Assembly: GCA_022564295.1 (NCBI GenBank)
Contig: JADFLR010000008.1
Coordinates: 62,001-126,000, forward strand
Length of the DNA: 64,000 bases
Direction of reading: 5' to 3'
From: Bacteroidota bacterium
GTDB taxonomy: Bacteria; Bacteroidota; Ignavibacteria; Ignavibacteriales; Ignavibacteriaceae
The notes beneath the pieces are model-generated. The model had not been told where the DNA came from. It saw nothing but the letters and a program-made list of their open reading frames with translations, and ran no database searches. Each line of letters opens with the position of its first letter. Position 1 is the stretch's first letter. This document shows, in pieces, positions 56,601 through 64,000 of the stretch. The position numbers and the translations under genes are program-made.

Positions 56601-56790
56601 ACTTAGAATCCATATGAATTCGTATTATCTATTCCCAACAGACTTATTCTTTAATGCTTCTTACGGTTTGGATCAGTTTCAGAGAATTGTAAATAATCAA
56701 ATTATTACATACGGTAAAGAGTTCAGATTTTATGGCGGGATTCTTTTTGGCTTTGATATTGTGAATATTGATAACAATTTAAAATTTTGA
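53671..56790 (+). CDS. peptidase MA-like / PD40 repeat / outer-membrane barrel protein
   Basis: A 1039-residue protein if read from TTG 53671, which gives a clean signal peptide (to NLYAQ); an earlier TTG at 53623 adds repeat-derived residues. Residues 90-300 are a gluzincin (peptidase MA-like) domain with His119-Glu-x-x-His123 (HEFTH) and Glu179 (WFAEG), an apparently complete zinc site. Residues about 310-600 are TolB-like PD40 propeller blades (FSPDGKKILYVSN, SHDGKKIVFLF). The rest is a large beta-barrel ending in aromatic strands, resembling BamA-type surface antigens. It may be a surface protease tied to the outer membrane. Similar three-part proteins occur in Bacteroidota but none is well characterised. 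Confidence 0.8.
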   Translation: MKNIAFFLVFISSNLYAQFTEFHPELDWFTIKGKNIEVHFHAEAKRTAEVVAKIANEVWGPITSLYQYEPDLVHYVIKDIDDYSNGATYFFDNKIEIWTSALDYDLRGTHNWLRNVISHEFTHMVQIQAAIKTSRTVPIAFLQWLNYDDERRPDILYGYPNVVVSYPLSSINVPAWFAEGTAQYMRTEFNYDNWDSHRDMILRSYALDGNMLTWNQMGVFGKTSLGNESVYNSGFALTSYIAQKYGEDKLREINFALSNIGTFTIDAAFEKVLGKDGNEIYEEWKKYITEDYKKRTEDVLSNLVIGETIADVGFGNFYPSFSPDGKKILYVSNKSADYFGLSSIYEYDIATKESKPLIPAIRSTYDWIKGENKLVYSRLTEKNPYWYNVHDIFIYDFDKKKEKRLTSNLRANQPSVSHDGKKIVFLFQKDGTTNLGIIDIDGKNFKQITFYENGEQVYNPKFSNDDLFIIFDYSYANTRDIAIVDVNGGAVEFVIATDKDERHPVFDAKGNLIYASDETGIFNIYMLDLTSGTKDQLTNVVGGAFMPNVNENGDIVYAGYTSTGYKIFRINNENQEKVIDDNSYVWKVDPPLGKNKPNGDIQNFNIDSLRNYNDYNVNNFDVEKYSGAFSSLTVFPYIRIDDYNLANNFFQKIKPGLYVTSTDMLNRFSFFAGADINARLERDLFFIFDYRNKLPLLSLIGVYPELAVELYSVSRVADVDIFFGADTVDGEVKYDLTIPTDVTYNLFEFDFVARHRIINRFQNIELRFIFSRYTATLGSFIIPTPGEPILYPTTDDTYFIGRDFRVKYNWSSITPTRDREINPIGFSFEFTYDYEWNEFNESGEFIIEDGLLKPKFGHFNFHRLELNTRFYFPLWSDHTLTAQLRAGTILGPEVPAFFNFFLGGLIGMKAYPFYAIEGNDLAWIHLAYRFPLARDIDAKFGHLYIDKIFLSINFDVGNAWTGEALKFEGTKKGIGAELRIHMNSYYLFPTDLFFNASYGLDQFQRIVNNQIITYGKEFRFYGGILFGFDIVNIDNNLKF

Positions 56791-56811
56791 AAATGCAAAG
56801 GAATATCCGGG

Positions 56812-57687
56812 ATGAAAAAATCGATTTTTAAATATCATTTACTATCTCTCTTGTTTTTCGCAGTTAACTTTGCGCAAAATATCGAGTTAGAAAATTACAA
56901 ACTCACCGGTAATCTTTTAGCAGATTCAAAAATTGTATTGAATGATTATAATGAATTATCTGCTGTGTTTGCTTTAGATGATTTGCCCAATAAAAAGTCT
57001 CCTGCATTGGCAGGAGTTATGTCACTCGTTCTGCCCGGCTCGGGTGAGTTATATGTTGGTGAATATCTTAAGGCAGCAATCTTTTTTGCAGTAGAGGCAG
57101 CTTTAATTACTGTTGCAGTTGTTAATAATAACCAAGGGGACGATCTAACTGCTGAATTTGAAGCGTTTGCAGATGAGCACTGGAGTGTAGTTAAGTACGC
57201 TGAATATTTTAATGCACACAAAGATGAATTAGGGCTTCCTGAAGGATGTAATATTAATATTACGGAAGATCCAAATCTTCTCCCGTGGGAACAGATAGAT
57301 AATTGGAATGAGATAAACTTTTGTGAAAGCGTTTTCTCTCATCATTTACCTAAGTACGGTGAACAGCAGTATTACGAATTAATCGGAAAGTACCCTCAAT
57401 ACAGTACTGGGTGGGACGAGTTTGATCCTGCTGTGGACGTGTTTCGTTATGTTCCGCAAATTATGAAAGACTACTCGGCGATGCGAGGTAATGCAAATGA
57501 TGCTTATAACGTTGCTTCAAAAGCTGTGATAGGACTTTATATCAATCATCTTTTAAGCGCTATTGATGCTGTTTGGTCTGCAGCAACTTATAATAAAAAC
57601 CTGGCAATAACGATGAGGGTCCAAAATATTCAGTTTACCGATAAAATTGAGTTTGTTCCGACTTTAAATATCAGTTATAATTTTTAA
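56812..57687 (+). CDS. DUF5683-like exported/membrane protein
   Basis: A 291-residue protein with a signal peptide ending near VNFAQ and a block KSPALAGVMSLVLPGSGELYVGEYLKAAIFFAVEAALI, the PGxGxxYxGxxxKA hairpin of DUF5683 proteins. The middle is polar and rich in aromatic residues; the end has barrel-like strands (TLNISYNF). Function unknown. It is the last gene of the T9SS-adjacent run, 21 bases after the barrel protein. Confidence 0.65.
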   Translation: MKKSIFKYHLLSLLFFAVNFAQNIELENYKLTGNLLADSKIVLNDYNELSAVFALDDLPNKKSPALAGVMSLVLPGSGELYVGEYLKAAIFFAVEAALITVAVVNNNQGDDLTAEFEAFADEHWSVVKYAEYFNAHKDELGLPEGCNINITEDPNLLPWEQIDNWNEINFCESVFSHHLPKYGEQQYYELIGKYPQYSTGWDEFDPAVDVFRYVPQIMKDYSAMRGNANDAYNVASKAVIGLYINHLLSAIDAVWSAATYNKNLAITMRVQNIQFTDKIEFVPTLNISYNF

Positions 57688-57772
57688 TCTTCACAAAATT
57701 ACGATTCCGGAAGTTTATTAATCGGCATCATCGTTTATTCATTTCTTCTTAAAGAATCTTTATTTTTATTTT

Positions 57773-59083
57773 ATGAAAATTCCCTTAGTGGTAATAATCG
57801 GTCGTCCTAATGTTGGTAAATCAACTTTATATAACAGGTTAGTTGGGAAGCGCGGAGCCATAGTTGATGACATTAGCGGTGTAACCCGCGATAGAAATTA
57901 TGCCGAAGCGGAATGGGCCGGTAAAAAATATACTCTTATTGATACGGGTGGTTATGTCCCTGCATCGGAAAATGTTTTTGAAAAAGCAATAAAGGAACAA
58001 GTTGAAATTGCAATTGAAGAAGCTGATGCAATTTTGTTTATGGTTGATGTACGCACGGGGCTAAATCCTATGGATATTGATATTGCTAATATGCTAAGAA
58101 CCTCCGGCAGAGATTTTTATTTACTTGTTAATAAAGTTGATTCTGCAAGCTATGAAATAGCTGCAACAGAATTTTATGGTTTAGGTGTTGAAAAAATTTA
58201 TGATGTTTCTGCCTTAGGCGGAAGAAATATTGGTGATCTGCTTGATGATGTAACCTCCAGCTTTGATGAAACTTATTCCGAAGAAACTGATACACGATTG
58301 AAGATAGCAATTGTTGGAAGACCGAATGTAGGCAAATCATCTTTAACAAACGCCTTGCTCGGTGAAGAGAGAAGCATTGTTACGGATATACCAGGAACTA
58401 CCCGCGATAGTATAAACTCAATATTAAAGTACTACGGCGAAGAAATAATTTTGATTGATACGGCGGGTCTCCGTAAAAAGAAAAGAGTTCAGGAAAGTAT
58501 AGAGTTTTATTCCAACATTCGTACTTTAAAAGCAATTGGCGAGTGCGATGTTGCGGTTGTGATGATTGATGCTCAACCCGGATTGGAAAAGCAAGATCAA
58601 AAAATAATTGATGAAGTTGTACGCTGGAAAAAAGGTTTGGTAATTGCAATTAATAAGTGGGACCTCATTGAAAAAGATTCAAAAACAGCAGCCGGGTATG
58701 AACGAAATATGTTCGAAAAACTTGGCGCAGTAAATTATGCCGAAGTTATTTTTATATCTGCATTAACAAAACAACGTATTTATAAACTTCTTGAGATTTG
58801 TAAAAACATTGCAGTGACCAGAAAGTTTAAAATTCAAACTAACAAATTGAATGATGACCTTCTTCCTCTAATAAATGCAAATCCTCCGCCGGCAACTCGA
58901 TCGGGGAGGGAAGTTAAAATAAAATACATAACGCAAATGGGCGATTACTATCCTATCTTTGCTTTCTTCTGCAACTATCCAAAACATGTTGCCGATAATT
59001 ACAAACGATTTCTGGAAAATTTGATAAGAAAGCAATATGGTTTTAAGGGTGTTCCAATGACATTGAGTTTTAAAGAAAAATGA
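57773..59083 (+). CDS. der: ribosome-associated GTPase Der (EngA)
   Basis: Tandem-GTPase needed for 50S ribosome assembly, 436 residues. Both G1 motifs (GRPNVGKST and GRPNVGKSS) and both DTGG/DTAG G3 motifs are present, with NKVD and NKWD as the G4 motifs, and a C-terminal KH-like domain. The ATG has no strong ribosome site. Its stop overlaps the next gene's start by four bases. Confidence 0.97.
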   Translation: MKIPLVVIIGRPNVGKSTLYNRLVGKRGAIVDDISGVTRDRNYAEAEWAGKKYTLIDTGGYVPASENVFEKAIKEQVEIAIEEADAILFMVDVRTGLNPMDIDIANMLRTSGRDFYLLVNKVDSASYEIAATEFYGLGVEKIYDVSALGGRNIGDLLDDVTSSFDETYSEETDTRLKIAIVGRPNVGKSSLTNALLGEERSIVTDIPGTTRDSINSILKYYGEEIILIDTAGLRKKKRVQESIEFYSNIRTLKAIGECDVAVVMIDAQPGLEKQDQKIIDEVVRWKKGLVIAINKWDLIEKDSKTAAGYERNMFEKLGAVNYAEVIFISALTKQRIYKLLEICKNIAVTRKFKIQTNKLNDDLLPLINANPPPATRSGREVKIKYITQMGDYYPIFAFFCNYPKHVADNYKRFLENLIRKQYGFKGVPMTLSFKEK

Positions 59084-60447
59084 TATCAGGTAAAAGAATA
59101 ATTGTAGTGGGCGGAAACGCCGCAGGACCAGCTGCTGCAGCAAAAGCAAAAAGAGTTAATCCCAACGCAAAGGTAACTCTCTTTGAAGCAGCAAGTTTCA
59201 TATCAACGGGCACTTGCGAAATTCCTTACGTTTTATCGGGTGAAATCAATAGTTATGAAGATATCGTTTACTATTCAGCGGGAACTTTTTTAAATAAAAA
59301 AGGAGTGGGAGTTTTTATCAATCATCTTGTTGAAAGTATTGATAGACGTGGGAAAAACATAACTGTGAAAGATATTCAAACTGATAAAAAAATTATTCAT
59401 CCTTATGATTCACTTATTCTTTCAACCGGTTCTCTTGCAAGAAGAATTCCCGGTTTTTACAAAGAGTTAAAAAATGTTTTTCAGCTCAAAACTATTGATG
59501 ATTTAATTGAAGTTCAAAAATATATTGAGTTAAATTCAGTTCAAACGGTTACAATTATTGGTTCAGGATATATTGGTATTGAAGCATCTGAAGCATTAGA
59601 TAAAAAGGATCTAAAAGTAATATTACTTGAAAGAGAAAAATTACCGTTACCAAAATCTGAAGCAGAAATAAGTAAGAAAGTTTTAAATGAATTAGAAAAC
59701 AACTCCGTGCAATTTATTGGCGGCATCAAAAACATCGAACCGTTTATTAAAGAAGATGTAGTTATTTTTGTAAAATATGATGACGAGCACTTACAAACCG
59801 ATCTAATACTTTTAACCGTGGGCATCTCGCCAAATAATACATTAGCTGAAAAAGCAAAATTGGAGTTGGGCAAATTCGGTGGAATGAAAGTTGACAAGAA
59901 ACTAAGAACAGCCGATAGAAACATATTTGCAGCTGGTGATAACATTGAAATATTGAATGCAATTACAGGCAAACCGGATTACTTACCTTTTGCAACTTAT
60001 GCTCATGCATATGGGCATATTGCCGGAGAAAATGCAGCGGGCGGCAATGTTAATGTTGAACCAATAATTAAAAATGTGAGTGTAAAAATTTTCGCTAACT
60101 ATTTTGCTTCAGTTGGATTGAGCAGCATCGAAGCTGATATCAGCAGATTTAAGACTGATAGTGTTAGTGCGGAAGTTCCGAATCTTGTTAAAGTTATGCC
60201 CGAGAGCAGGAATGTATTTGGGAAAATAATTTATGATTTCGAAAGCAACAGGATTCTTGGAGGGTCATTTTTTGGAGGAAAAGAAGTTTCCGGTTATGCT
60301 GATTTAATTGCATCGGCAATTTATTCTAAACAAAAAATAGATTTTCTTGAAAAAGTAAATTATAATTATACTTCGCCGCTTTCGCCCTTTATTAATTTGT
60401 TATCGGTTCTTGGAAGAAAAGCTATTAGAAAAATAAAGAGAGTGTAG
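59080..60447 (+). CDS. FAD-dependent NAD(P)H disulfide reductase, CoA-disulfide reductase-like
   Basis: A 455-residue two-dinucleotide-binding-domain flavoprotein. FAD site GGNAAGPAAA near 11-20, redox Cys46 in STGTCEIPY (usually CGIPY or CGLPY), NAD site IIGSGYIGIEASEAL, and the second FAD motif IFAAGD. Members reduce coenzyme A disulfide, O2 (NADH oxidase) or polysulfide. With a single redox cysteine and no rhodanese domain, CoA-disulfide reductase or NADH oxidase is most likely. Confidence 0.88.
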   Translation: MISGKRIIVVGGNAAGPAAAAKAKRVNPNAKVTLFEAASFISTGTCEIPYVLSGEINSYEDIVYYSAGTFLNKKGVGVFINHLVESIDRRGKNITVKDIQTDKKIIHPYDSLILSTGSLARRIPGFYKELKNVFQLKTIDDLIEVQKYIELNSVQTVTIIGSGYIGIEASEALDKKDLKVILLEREKLPLPKSEAEISKKVLNELENNSVQFIGGIKNIEPFIKEDVVIFVKYDDEHLQTDLILLTVGISPNNTLAEKAKLELGKFGGMKVDKKLRTADRNIFAAGDNIEILNAITGKPDYLPFATYAHAYGHIAGENAAGGNVNVEPIIKNVSVKIFANYFASVGLSSIEADISRFKTDSVSAEVPNLVKVMPESRNVFGKIIYDFESNRILGGSFFGGKEVSGYADLIASAIYSKQKIDFLEKVNYNYTSPLSPFINLLSVLGRKAIRKIKRV

Positions 60448-60450
60448 AAC

Positions 60451-61089
60451 ATGAATAAAGCATTTATGAATTTTAATTTAATAGATCATCCACTTGTAAA
60501 AAGAAATATTACCATTCTTCGTGATGTTAACACAAACTGTGAAACCTTCAGATCTGCAATTTCCCGGCTTTCAAATATTATTGCCGTAAAGCTTTTTGTT
60601 GATCTTAAACTAACAGAAATTGAGGTACAAACTCCGTTAGAAAAAACAAAGGGTTTCAAACTTGCGCAGGAAGTCGTTATTGTCCCGGTGCTGCGGGCAG
60701 GATTGGGAATGGTAAACGGATTTTTGCAGGTTATACCTGATGCGAAAGTAGGTCACATTGGTTTGGAGCGTGATGAAGAAACACTTAAACCGGTTGAGTA
60801 TTATTACAAAACACCTGCTAATTTGATTCGGCACGAAATAATATTGGTTGATCCAATGTTAGCAACGGGCGGAAGTGGCTCGGCAGCAATTTCTTTCTTA
60901 AAAAAACGGGGTGCAGATAATATTATTTTTGCCTGTATTGTAGCTGCTCCTGAAGGAATAAATAAAATTAATGAAGACCATCCGGATGTAAAAATATTCG
61001 GTGCGGCTCTTGATAGAGAACTTAATGATAAAGGATATATTTTACCCGGATTGGGTGACGCAGGAGACAGAACATTTGGCACACTGTAG
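60451..61089 (+). CDS. upp: uracil phosphoribosyltransferase
   Basis: Pyrimidine-salvage enzyme making UMP from uracil and PRPP, 212 residues. The PRPP loop VDPMLATGGSGSAAI and the C-terminal YILPGLGDAGDRTFGTL uracil-binding block are intact, and RAGLGMVNG is present. The ATG lies 3 bases after the previous stop. Its last 14 bases overlap the next gene. Confidence 0.96.
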   Translation: MNKAFMNFNLIDHPLVKRNITILRDVNTNCETFRSAISRLSNIIAVKLFVDLKLTEIEVQTPLEKTKGFKLAQEVVIVPVLRAGLGMVNGFLQVIPDAKVGHIGLERDEETLKPVEYYYKTPANLIRHEIILVDPMLATGGSGSAAISFLKKRGADNIIFACIVAAPEGINKINEDHPDVKIFGAALDRELNDKGYILPGLGDAGDRTFGTL

Positions 61090-62095
61090 CTTTTTATCTT
61101 TAATAATATATTTCATTTTATTTAACTTTACTTTTGCACAGGATTTTCCTATTCAGCGAGTTGATTCTCTGCTTAAATCCGGTATAAGGAATATTGTTAA
61201 TCAGGAATACACTGAAGCGAACAAAAATTTTAAGCAGCTTGCATTAGAATATCCCGAAGTGCCGTTAGGCAAAATTTATCTTGCAGCAAGTAAAATTACG
61301 GAAGCGTACGATTACAAAAAGGAATATGATTCTGATTATATTGAATCAAATCTGCAAGAAGCGAGAGAACAGGCAGAAGAACTTCTTTCAACTGATGAAG
61401 ATAATTTGTGGTTCAATTATTATTACGCTTTGACTGAAGGTTTCATTGCGTATTATGATGCGATACGGGATAACTGGCTGTCCGCTCTTTCAATAGGAAT
61501 GAATTCAATTTCGGCTTTCGGTAAATGCATAAATATTGAAAATAATTTTTATGAAGCATATACTGCAATCGGAACTTATGAATACTGGATGAGCAGAAAA
61601 ACAGAATTTTTAGATTGGATGCCTTTTTATGAAGACGAAACTAAAATTGGAATCGAAAAACTCCGAACAGCAATTCAATCTGCTTCTTACAACTCTCATC
61701 TTGCTGTCAATTCACTCATTTGGATTTATATCGATCAGAAAGATTTTAACACTGCAATAGAAATAGGACAGAAAGCCGTAAATGAATTCCCAGATTCCAG
61801 ATATTTTAAATGGGGATTAGCCAGAGCTTACGAGGATGTAAATACTGATTCTTCAATACAGCTCTATTATGATTTACTCGAATCATTCAGGCAGGAGAAA
61901 GATCAGAACCGTATTAACGAAATTGTATTAAAACACATAATCGCACAACAGTATGTTAAAACAGGGGCGAAGGAAAAAGCTTTAATTTTATGTGATGAAA
62001 TTCTATCAATGAATGACCTGAATGATTATGAACTTTCAATGCTCGAAGAACGTCTGGAAAGAGTAAAAGAATTTAAAAATACTCTTATTCAATAG
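61076..62095 (+). CDS. exported TPR-like protein of unknown function
   Basis: A 339-residue helical protein. The frame is open from 61001, but TTG 61076 has AGGAGA (61062-61067) eight bases upstream and begins a signal peptide (to TFAQ), so it overlaps upp by only 14 bases. The mature part contains TPR-like helix pairs (NQEYTEANKNFKQLALEYPEVPLG, QKDFNTAIEIGQKAVNEFPDS). No specific family recognised. Confidence 0.8.
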   Translation: MAHCSFLSLIIYFILFNFTFAQDFPIQRVDSLLKSGIRNIVNQEYTEANKNFKQLALEYPEVPLGKIYLAASKITEAYDYKKEYDSDYIESNLQEAREQAEELLSTDEDNLWFNYYYALTEGFIAYYDAIRDNWLSALSIGMNSISAFGKCINIENNFYEAYTAIGTYEYWMSRKTEFLDWMPFYEDETKIGIEKLRTAIQSASYNSHLAVNSLIWIYIDQKDFNTAIEIGQKAVNEFPDSRYFKWGLARAYEDVNTDSSIQLYYDLLESFRQEKDQNRINEIVLKHIIAQQYVKTGAKEKALILCDEILSMNDLNDYELSMLEERLERVKEFKNTLIQ

Positions 62096-62190
62096 TTCGT
62101 AATTTATAACCCATCTCTGCCTGACTTTACCATCTCAAATAAAAAAGTTAAATTGTTACTTAATTAAAAAGTGAATTAATTAATAAGGTA

Positions 62191-64000
62191 ATGAGTTTGG
62201 ATAATCCCAGACATCAGCGAATGCTTTCGGAGCTTTTAAAGGTAAGCAGAGAATCTCTGCAAAAGGTAGATGATGAACTGATTACAAAAGCATTTACTTT
62301 TATGATCGAAGCACATAAGCACGATTTGCGAGCTTCAGGAGAGCCGTATTTTACTCATCCTTATGAAGTAGCACTTATTGTGGCTAAAGAATTTCCTCTC
62401 GATGATACATCAATTGTAAGTTCCTTGCTCCACGATGTAATTGAAGATACCGATTTTAACCTCGAAGTTCTTGCCGCCGAATTCAGCAAAGAAATTGCAG
62501 AGATTGTTGACGGTGTAACCAAAATAAGCAGCATTTTTACGGGGCAGGATTTTGCAAAAGCCGAAAATTACAGAAAATTACTCCTTTCGATGGTCCGTGA
62601 TGTAAGGGTTATCTTAGTAAAGTTTGCTGATAGATTGCACAACATGAGAACACTGGAATTTGTGAATCCCGATAAGCAAAGACGAATTGCTCTCGAAACC
62701 TTGGAAATATATGCTCCCTTTGCTCACCGTTTCGGTCTCGGTCGTGTAAAATGGGAGCTTGAAGATCTTTCATTTAAATATTTGAATAAAGAAGCATACG
62801 AAGACTTAGTACGAAAAATAAAAAGCAAAAGAAAAGAGAGAGAATCATACATTAAAAAATTTGCTGAGCCAATAACTAAACAACTTGGTGAATACAATAT
62901 CAAATACGATCTGAGTGGCAGAGCAAAGCATCTTTACAGCATTTACAGAAAAATGATAAAAAGGAATAAACCTTTTGAAGAAATATTTGATCTTTTTGCT
63001 GTAAGAATTATTCTTGATACGGAAAATAAGAATGATTGCTATACAACTCTTGGTATTGTAAATCAAATTTATCTTCCCGTTCCAGATAGATTTAAAGACT
63101 ACATCTCAATACCCAAGACAAATAATTATCAATCAATTCACACAACGGTTGTGGGGCCTGATGGAAGACTCGTAGAAGTGCAGATCAGAACTGAACAAAT
63201 GCATGAAATTGCTGAAAAAGGTGTGGCTGCACACTGGAGATATAAAGAAGATAAATCTGCCACGGATAAGGACCTTGAAGATTGGGCGAACTGGATAAGA
63301 GATATTTTTGAAAATGCCAGCAGAATTGATGCAAGGGAAGATTTGTTGGAAAGCTTTAAACTTAATCTCTACCAGGATGAAATTTATGCCTTTACTCCCA
63401 AAGGAGATTTGAGAAGGCTGCCGATTGATTCCACAACCGTCGATTTTGCTTTCGATATCCATAGTAAAGTTGGTTACCATTGTATAGGAGCTAAGATAAA
63501 TGGAAGAATAGTGCCACTCGATACCAAACTTAGTAGTGGAGACCAGGTTGAAATAATTACTTCTAAAAACCAGCAGCCAAATAAAAACTGGTTAAAATTT
63601 GTTATGACCCACAAAGCCAAATCAAATATTAGGCGATGGATAAATTCAGAAGAACAAAAGATTGTTGATGCAGGGAAGGAAATCTGGAATAAAAAAATAA
63701 AAAAACTTAAACTTTCTTTTTCTTCGGATGAAATTTCTAAAATTTCATCCGGTTTGAAATATGAAAATCACAGGCAGTTCTTCATTGCGATTTCACAGGG
63801 TAAATTTAATTTAGATGATGTACTATTACCTAAAGAAGAAGAGGATACCACTGTTGCAGAATCCCCATTGGAATTTGATGAATTTGCACAGATTACGAGA
63901 AAAGATGCGGGTGGCATTTTAGTAGAGGGGAAGAAAACTGAAATGCTTTATTCCTATGCTAAGTGCTGCAACCCAATTCCGGGTGATCCCATAATTGGTT
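62191..64000 (+). CDS. bifunctional (p)ppGpp synthetase/hydrolase, partial (runs off the window)
   Basis: A RelA/SpoT-family enzyme starting at ATG 62191 behind AAGG, open to the window end (603 codons, 3' end missing). The HD hydrolase domain is intact: His56 and HDVIEDT at 81-87. The synthetase domain shows GRAKHLYSIYRKM, IFDLFAVRII and DYISIPKTNNYQSIHTTV. A TGS domain (IYAFTPKGDLRRLP, TVDFAFDIHSKVG) follows, and the last codons enter the Cys-rich AKCCNPIPGD region. Both activities are therefore expected, setting the stringent-response alarmone level. Confidence 0.96.
   Translation, partial: MSLDNPRHQRMLSELLKVSRESLQKVDDELITKAFTFMIEAHKHDLRASGEPYFTHPYEVALIVAKEFPLDDTSIVSSLLHDVIEDTDFNLEVLAAEFSKEIAEIVDGVTKISSIFTGQDFAKAENYRKLLLSMVRDVRVILVKFADRLHNMRTLEFVNPDKQRRIALETLEIYAPFAHRFGLGRVKWELEDLSFKYLNKEAYEDLVRKIKSKRKERESYIKKFAEPITKQLGEYNIKYDLSGRAKHLYSIYRKMIKRNKPFEEIFDLFAVRIILDTENKNDCYTTLGIVNQIYLPVPDRFKDYISIPKTNNYQSIHTTVVGPDGRLVEVQIRTEQMHEIAEKGVAAHWRYKEDKSATDKDLEDWANWIRDIFENASRIDAREDLLESFKLNLYQDEIYAFTPKGDLRRLPIDSTTVDFAFDIHSKVGYHCIGAKINGRIVPLDTKLSSGDQVEIITSKNQQPNKNWLKFVMTHKAKSNIRRWINSEEQKIVDAGKEIWNKKIKKLKLSFSSDEISKISSGLKYENHRQFFIAISQGKFNLDDVLLPKEEEDTTVAESPLEFDEFAQITRKDAGGILVEGKKTEMLYSYAKCCNPIPGDPIIG

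Noticed and set aside
1-64000. CRISPR arrays, rRNA genes, transposases, integrases, prophage genes
   Set aside because: None seen on either strand. The tRNA copies suggest past insertion, but no mobility gene is present.

Overview
The window is AT-rich, densely packed bacterial DNA. Its gene content points to the Bacteroidota/Chlorobiota group, most likely Ignavibacteria. It carries a type IX secretion (T9SS) porU-porV pair and three proteins with the C-terminal NYPNP-type T9SS sorting domain. It also has an HU-SPOR fusion of a kind known from Bacteroidota and a tetrahydrobiopterin gene set like that known in Chlorobi. No rRNA, CRISPR array, transposase or phage structural gene was seen. Many genes start with TTG or GTG.

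Layout. 0.2-7.1 kb: a GT-C-like membrane protein and a giant secreted C25 (gingipain-type) peptidase. 7.2-9.9 kb: glmS, tRNA-Phe with a degenerate copy of its 3' half, a terminator, and a CBS-pair gene cut by one in-frame TAA. 9.9-17.9 kb: an MFS/POT transporter, then a tight run purC-DUF971-pgsA-pgpA-cinA-thpR-recA-recX with a convergent NUDIX gene. 17.9-25 kb: an SDR, murB, a membrane adenylate/guanylate cyclase, phenylalanine hydroxylase, two peroxiredoxins, then PTPS-folE-SDR. The last three plus the hydroxylase make a complete tetrahydrobiopterin synthesis-and-use set.

25-29.7 kb: a Spy/CpxP-like protein divergent from an ECF sigma/anti-sigma/Spy-like operon, with a perfect 9-bp dyad between them; then tRNA-Leu, a TPR protein, a CMD-family protein and a small barrel. 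30-38.5 kb: a co-directional cell-envelope operon (996-aa TPR protein, outer-membrane barrel, HU-TM-SPOR protein, ExbB/TolQ, ExbD/TolR, TonB). 38.5-40.7 kb: four small minus-strand genes. 40.7-43 kb: a gene-poor stretch bounded by a truncated, promoter-bearing tRNA-Gln copy on the left and intact tRNA-Gln and tRNA-Glu on the right; it holds an orphan STAS protein, two unknown small ORFs and several hairpins.

43-45 kb: ferredoxin-like protein, nth, HD hydrolase, peroxiredoxin. 45.2-57.7 kb: the T9SS cluster porU-porV, a secreted M6-like protein that has lost its zinc site, a metallopeptidase-like/PD40/barrel protein and a DUF5683-like protein. 57.8-64 kb: der, a CoA-disulfide-reductase-like flavoprotein, upp, a TPR protein and the first ~600 codons of a bifunctional (p)ppGpp enzyme that runs off the end.

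The best candidates for new biology are the TPR/barrel/HU-SPOR/ExbBD/TonB operon (a possible nucleoid-to-envelope machine), the tRNA-Gln half-copy with its hairpin-rich flank, the inactive M6 homologue beside PorUV, and the sigma/anti-sigma/Spy circuit.
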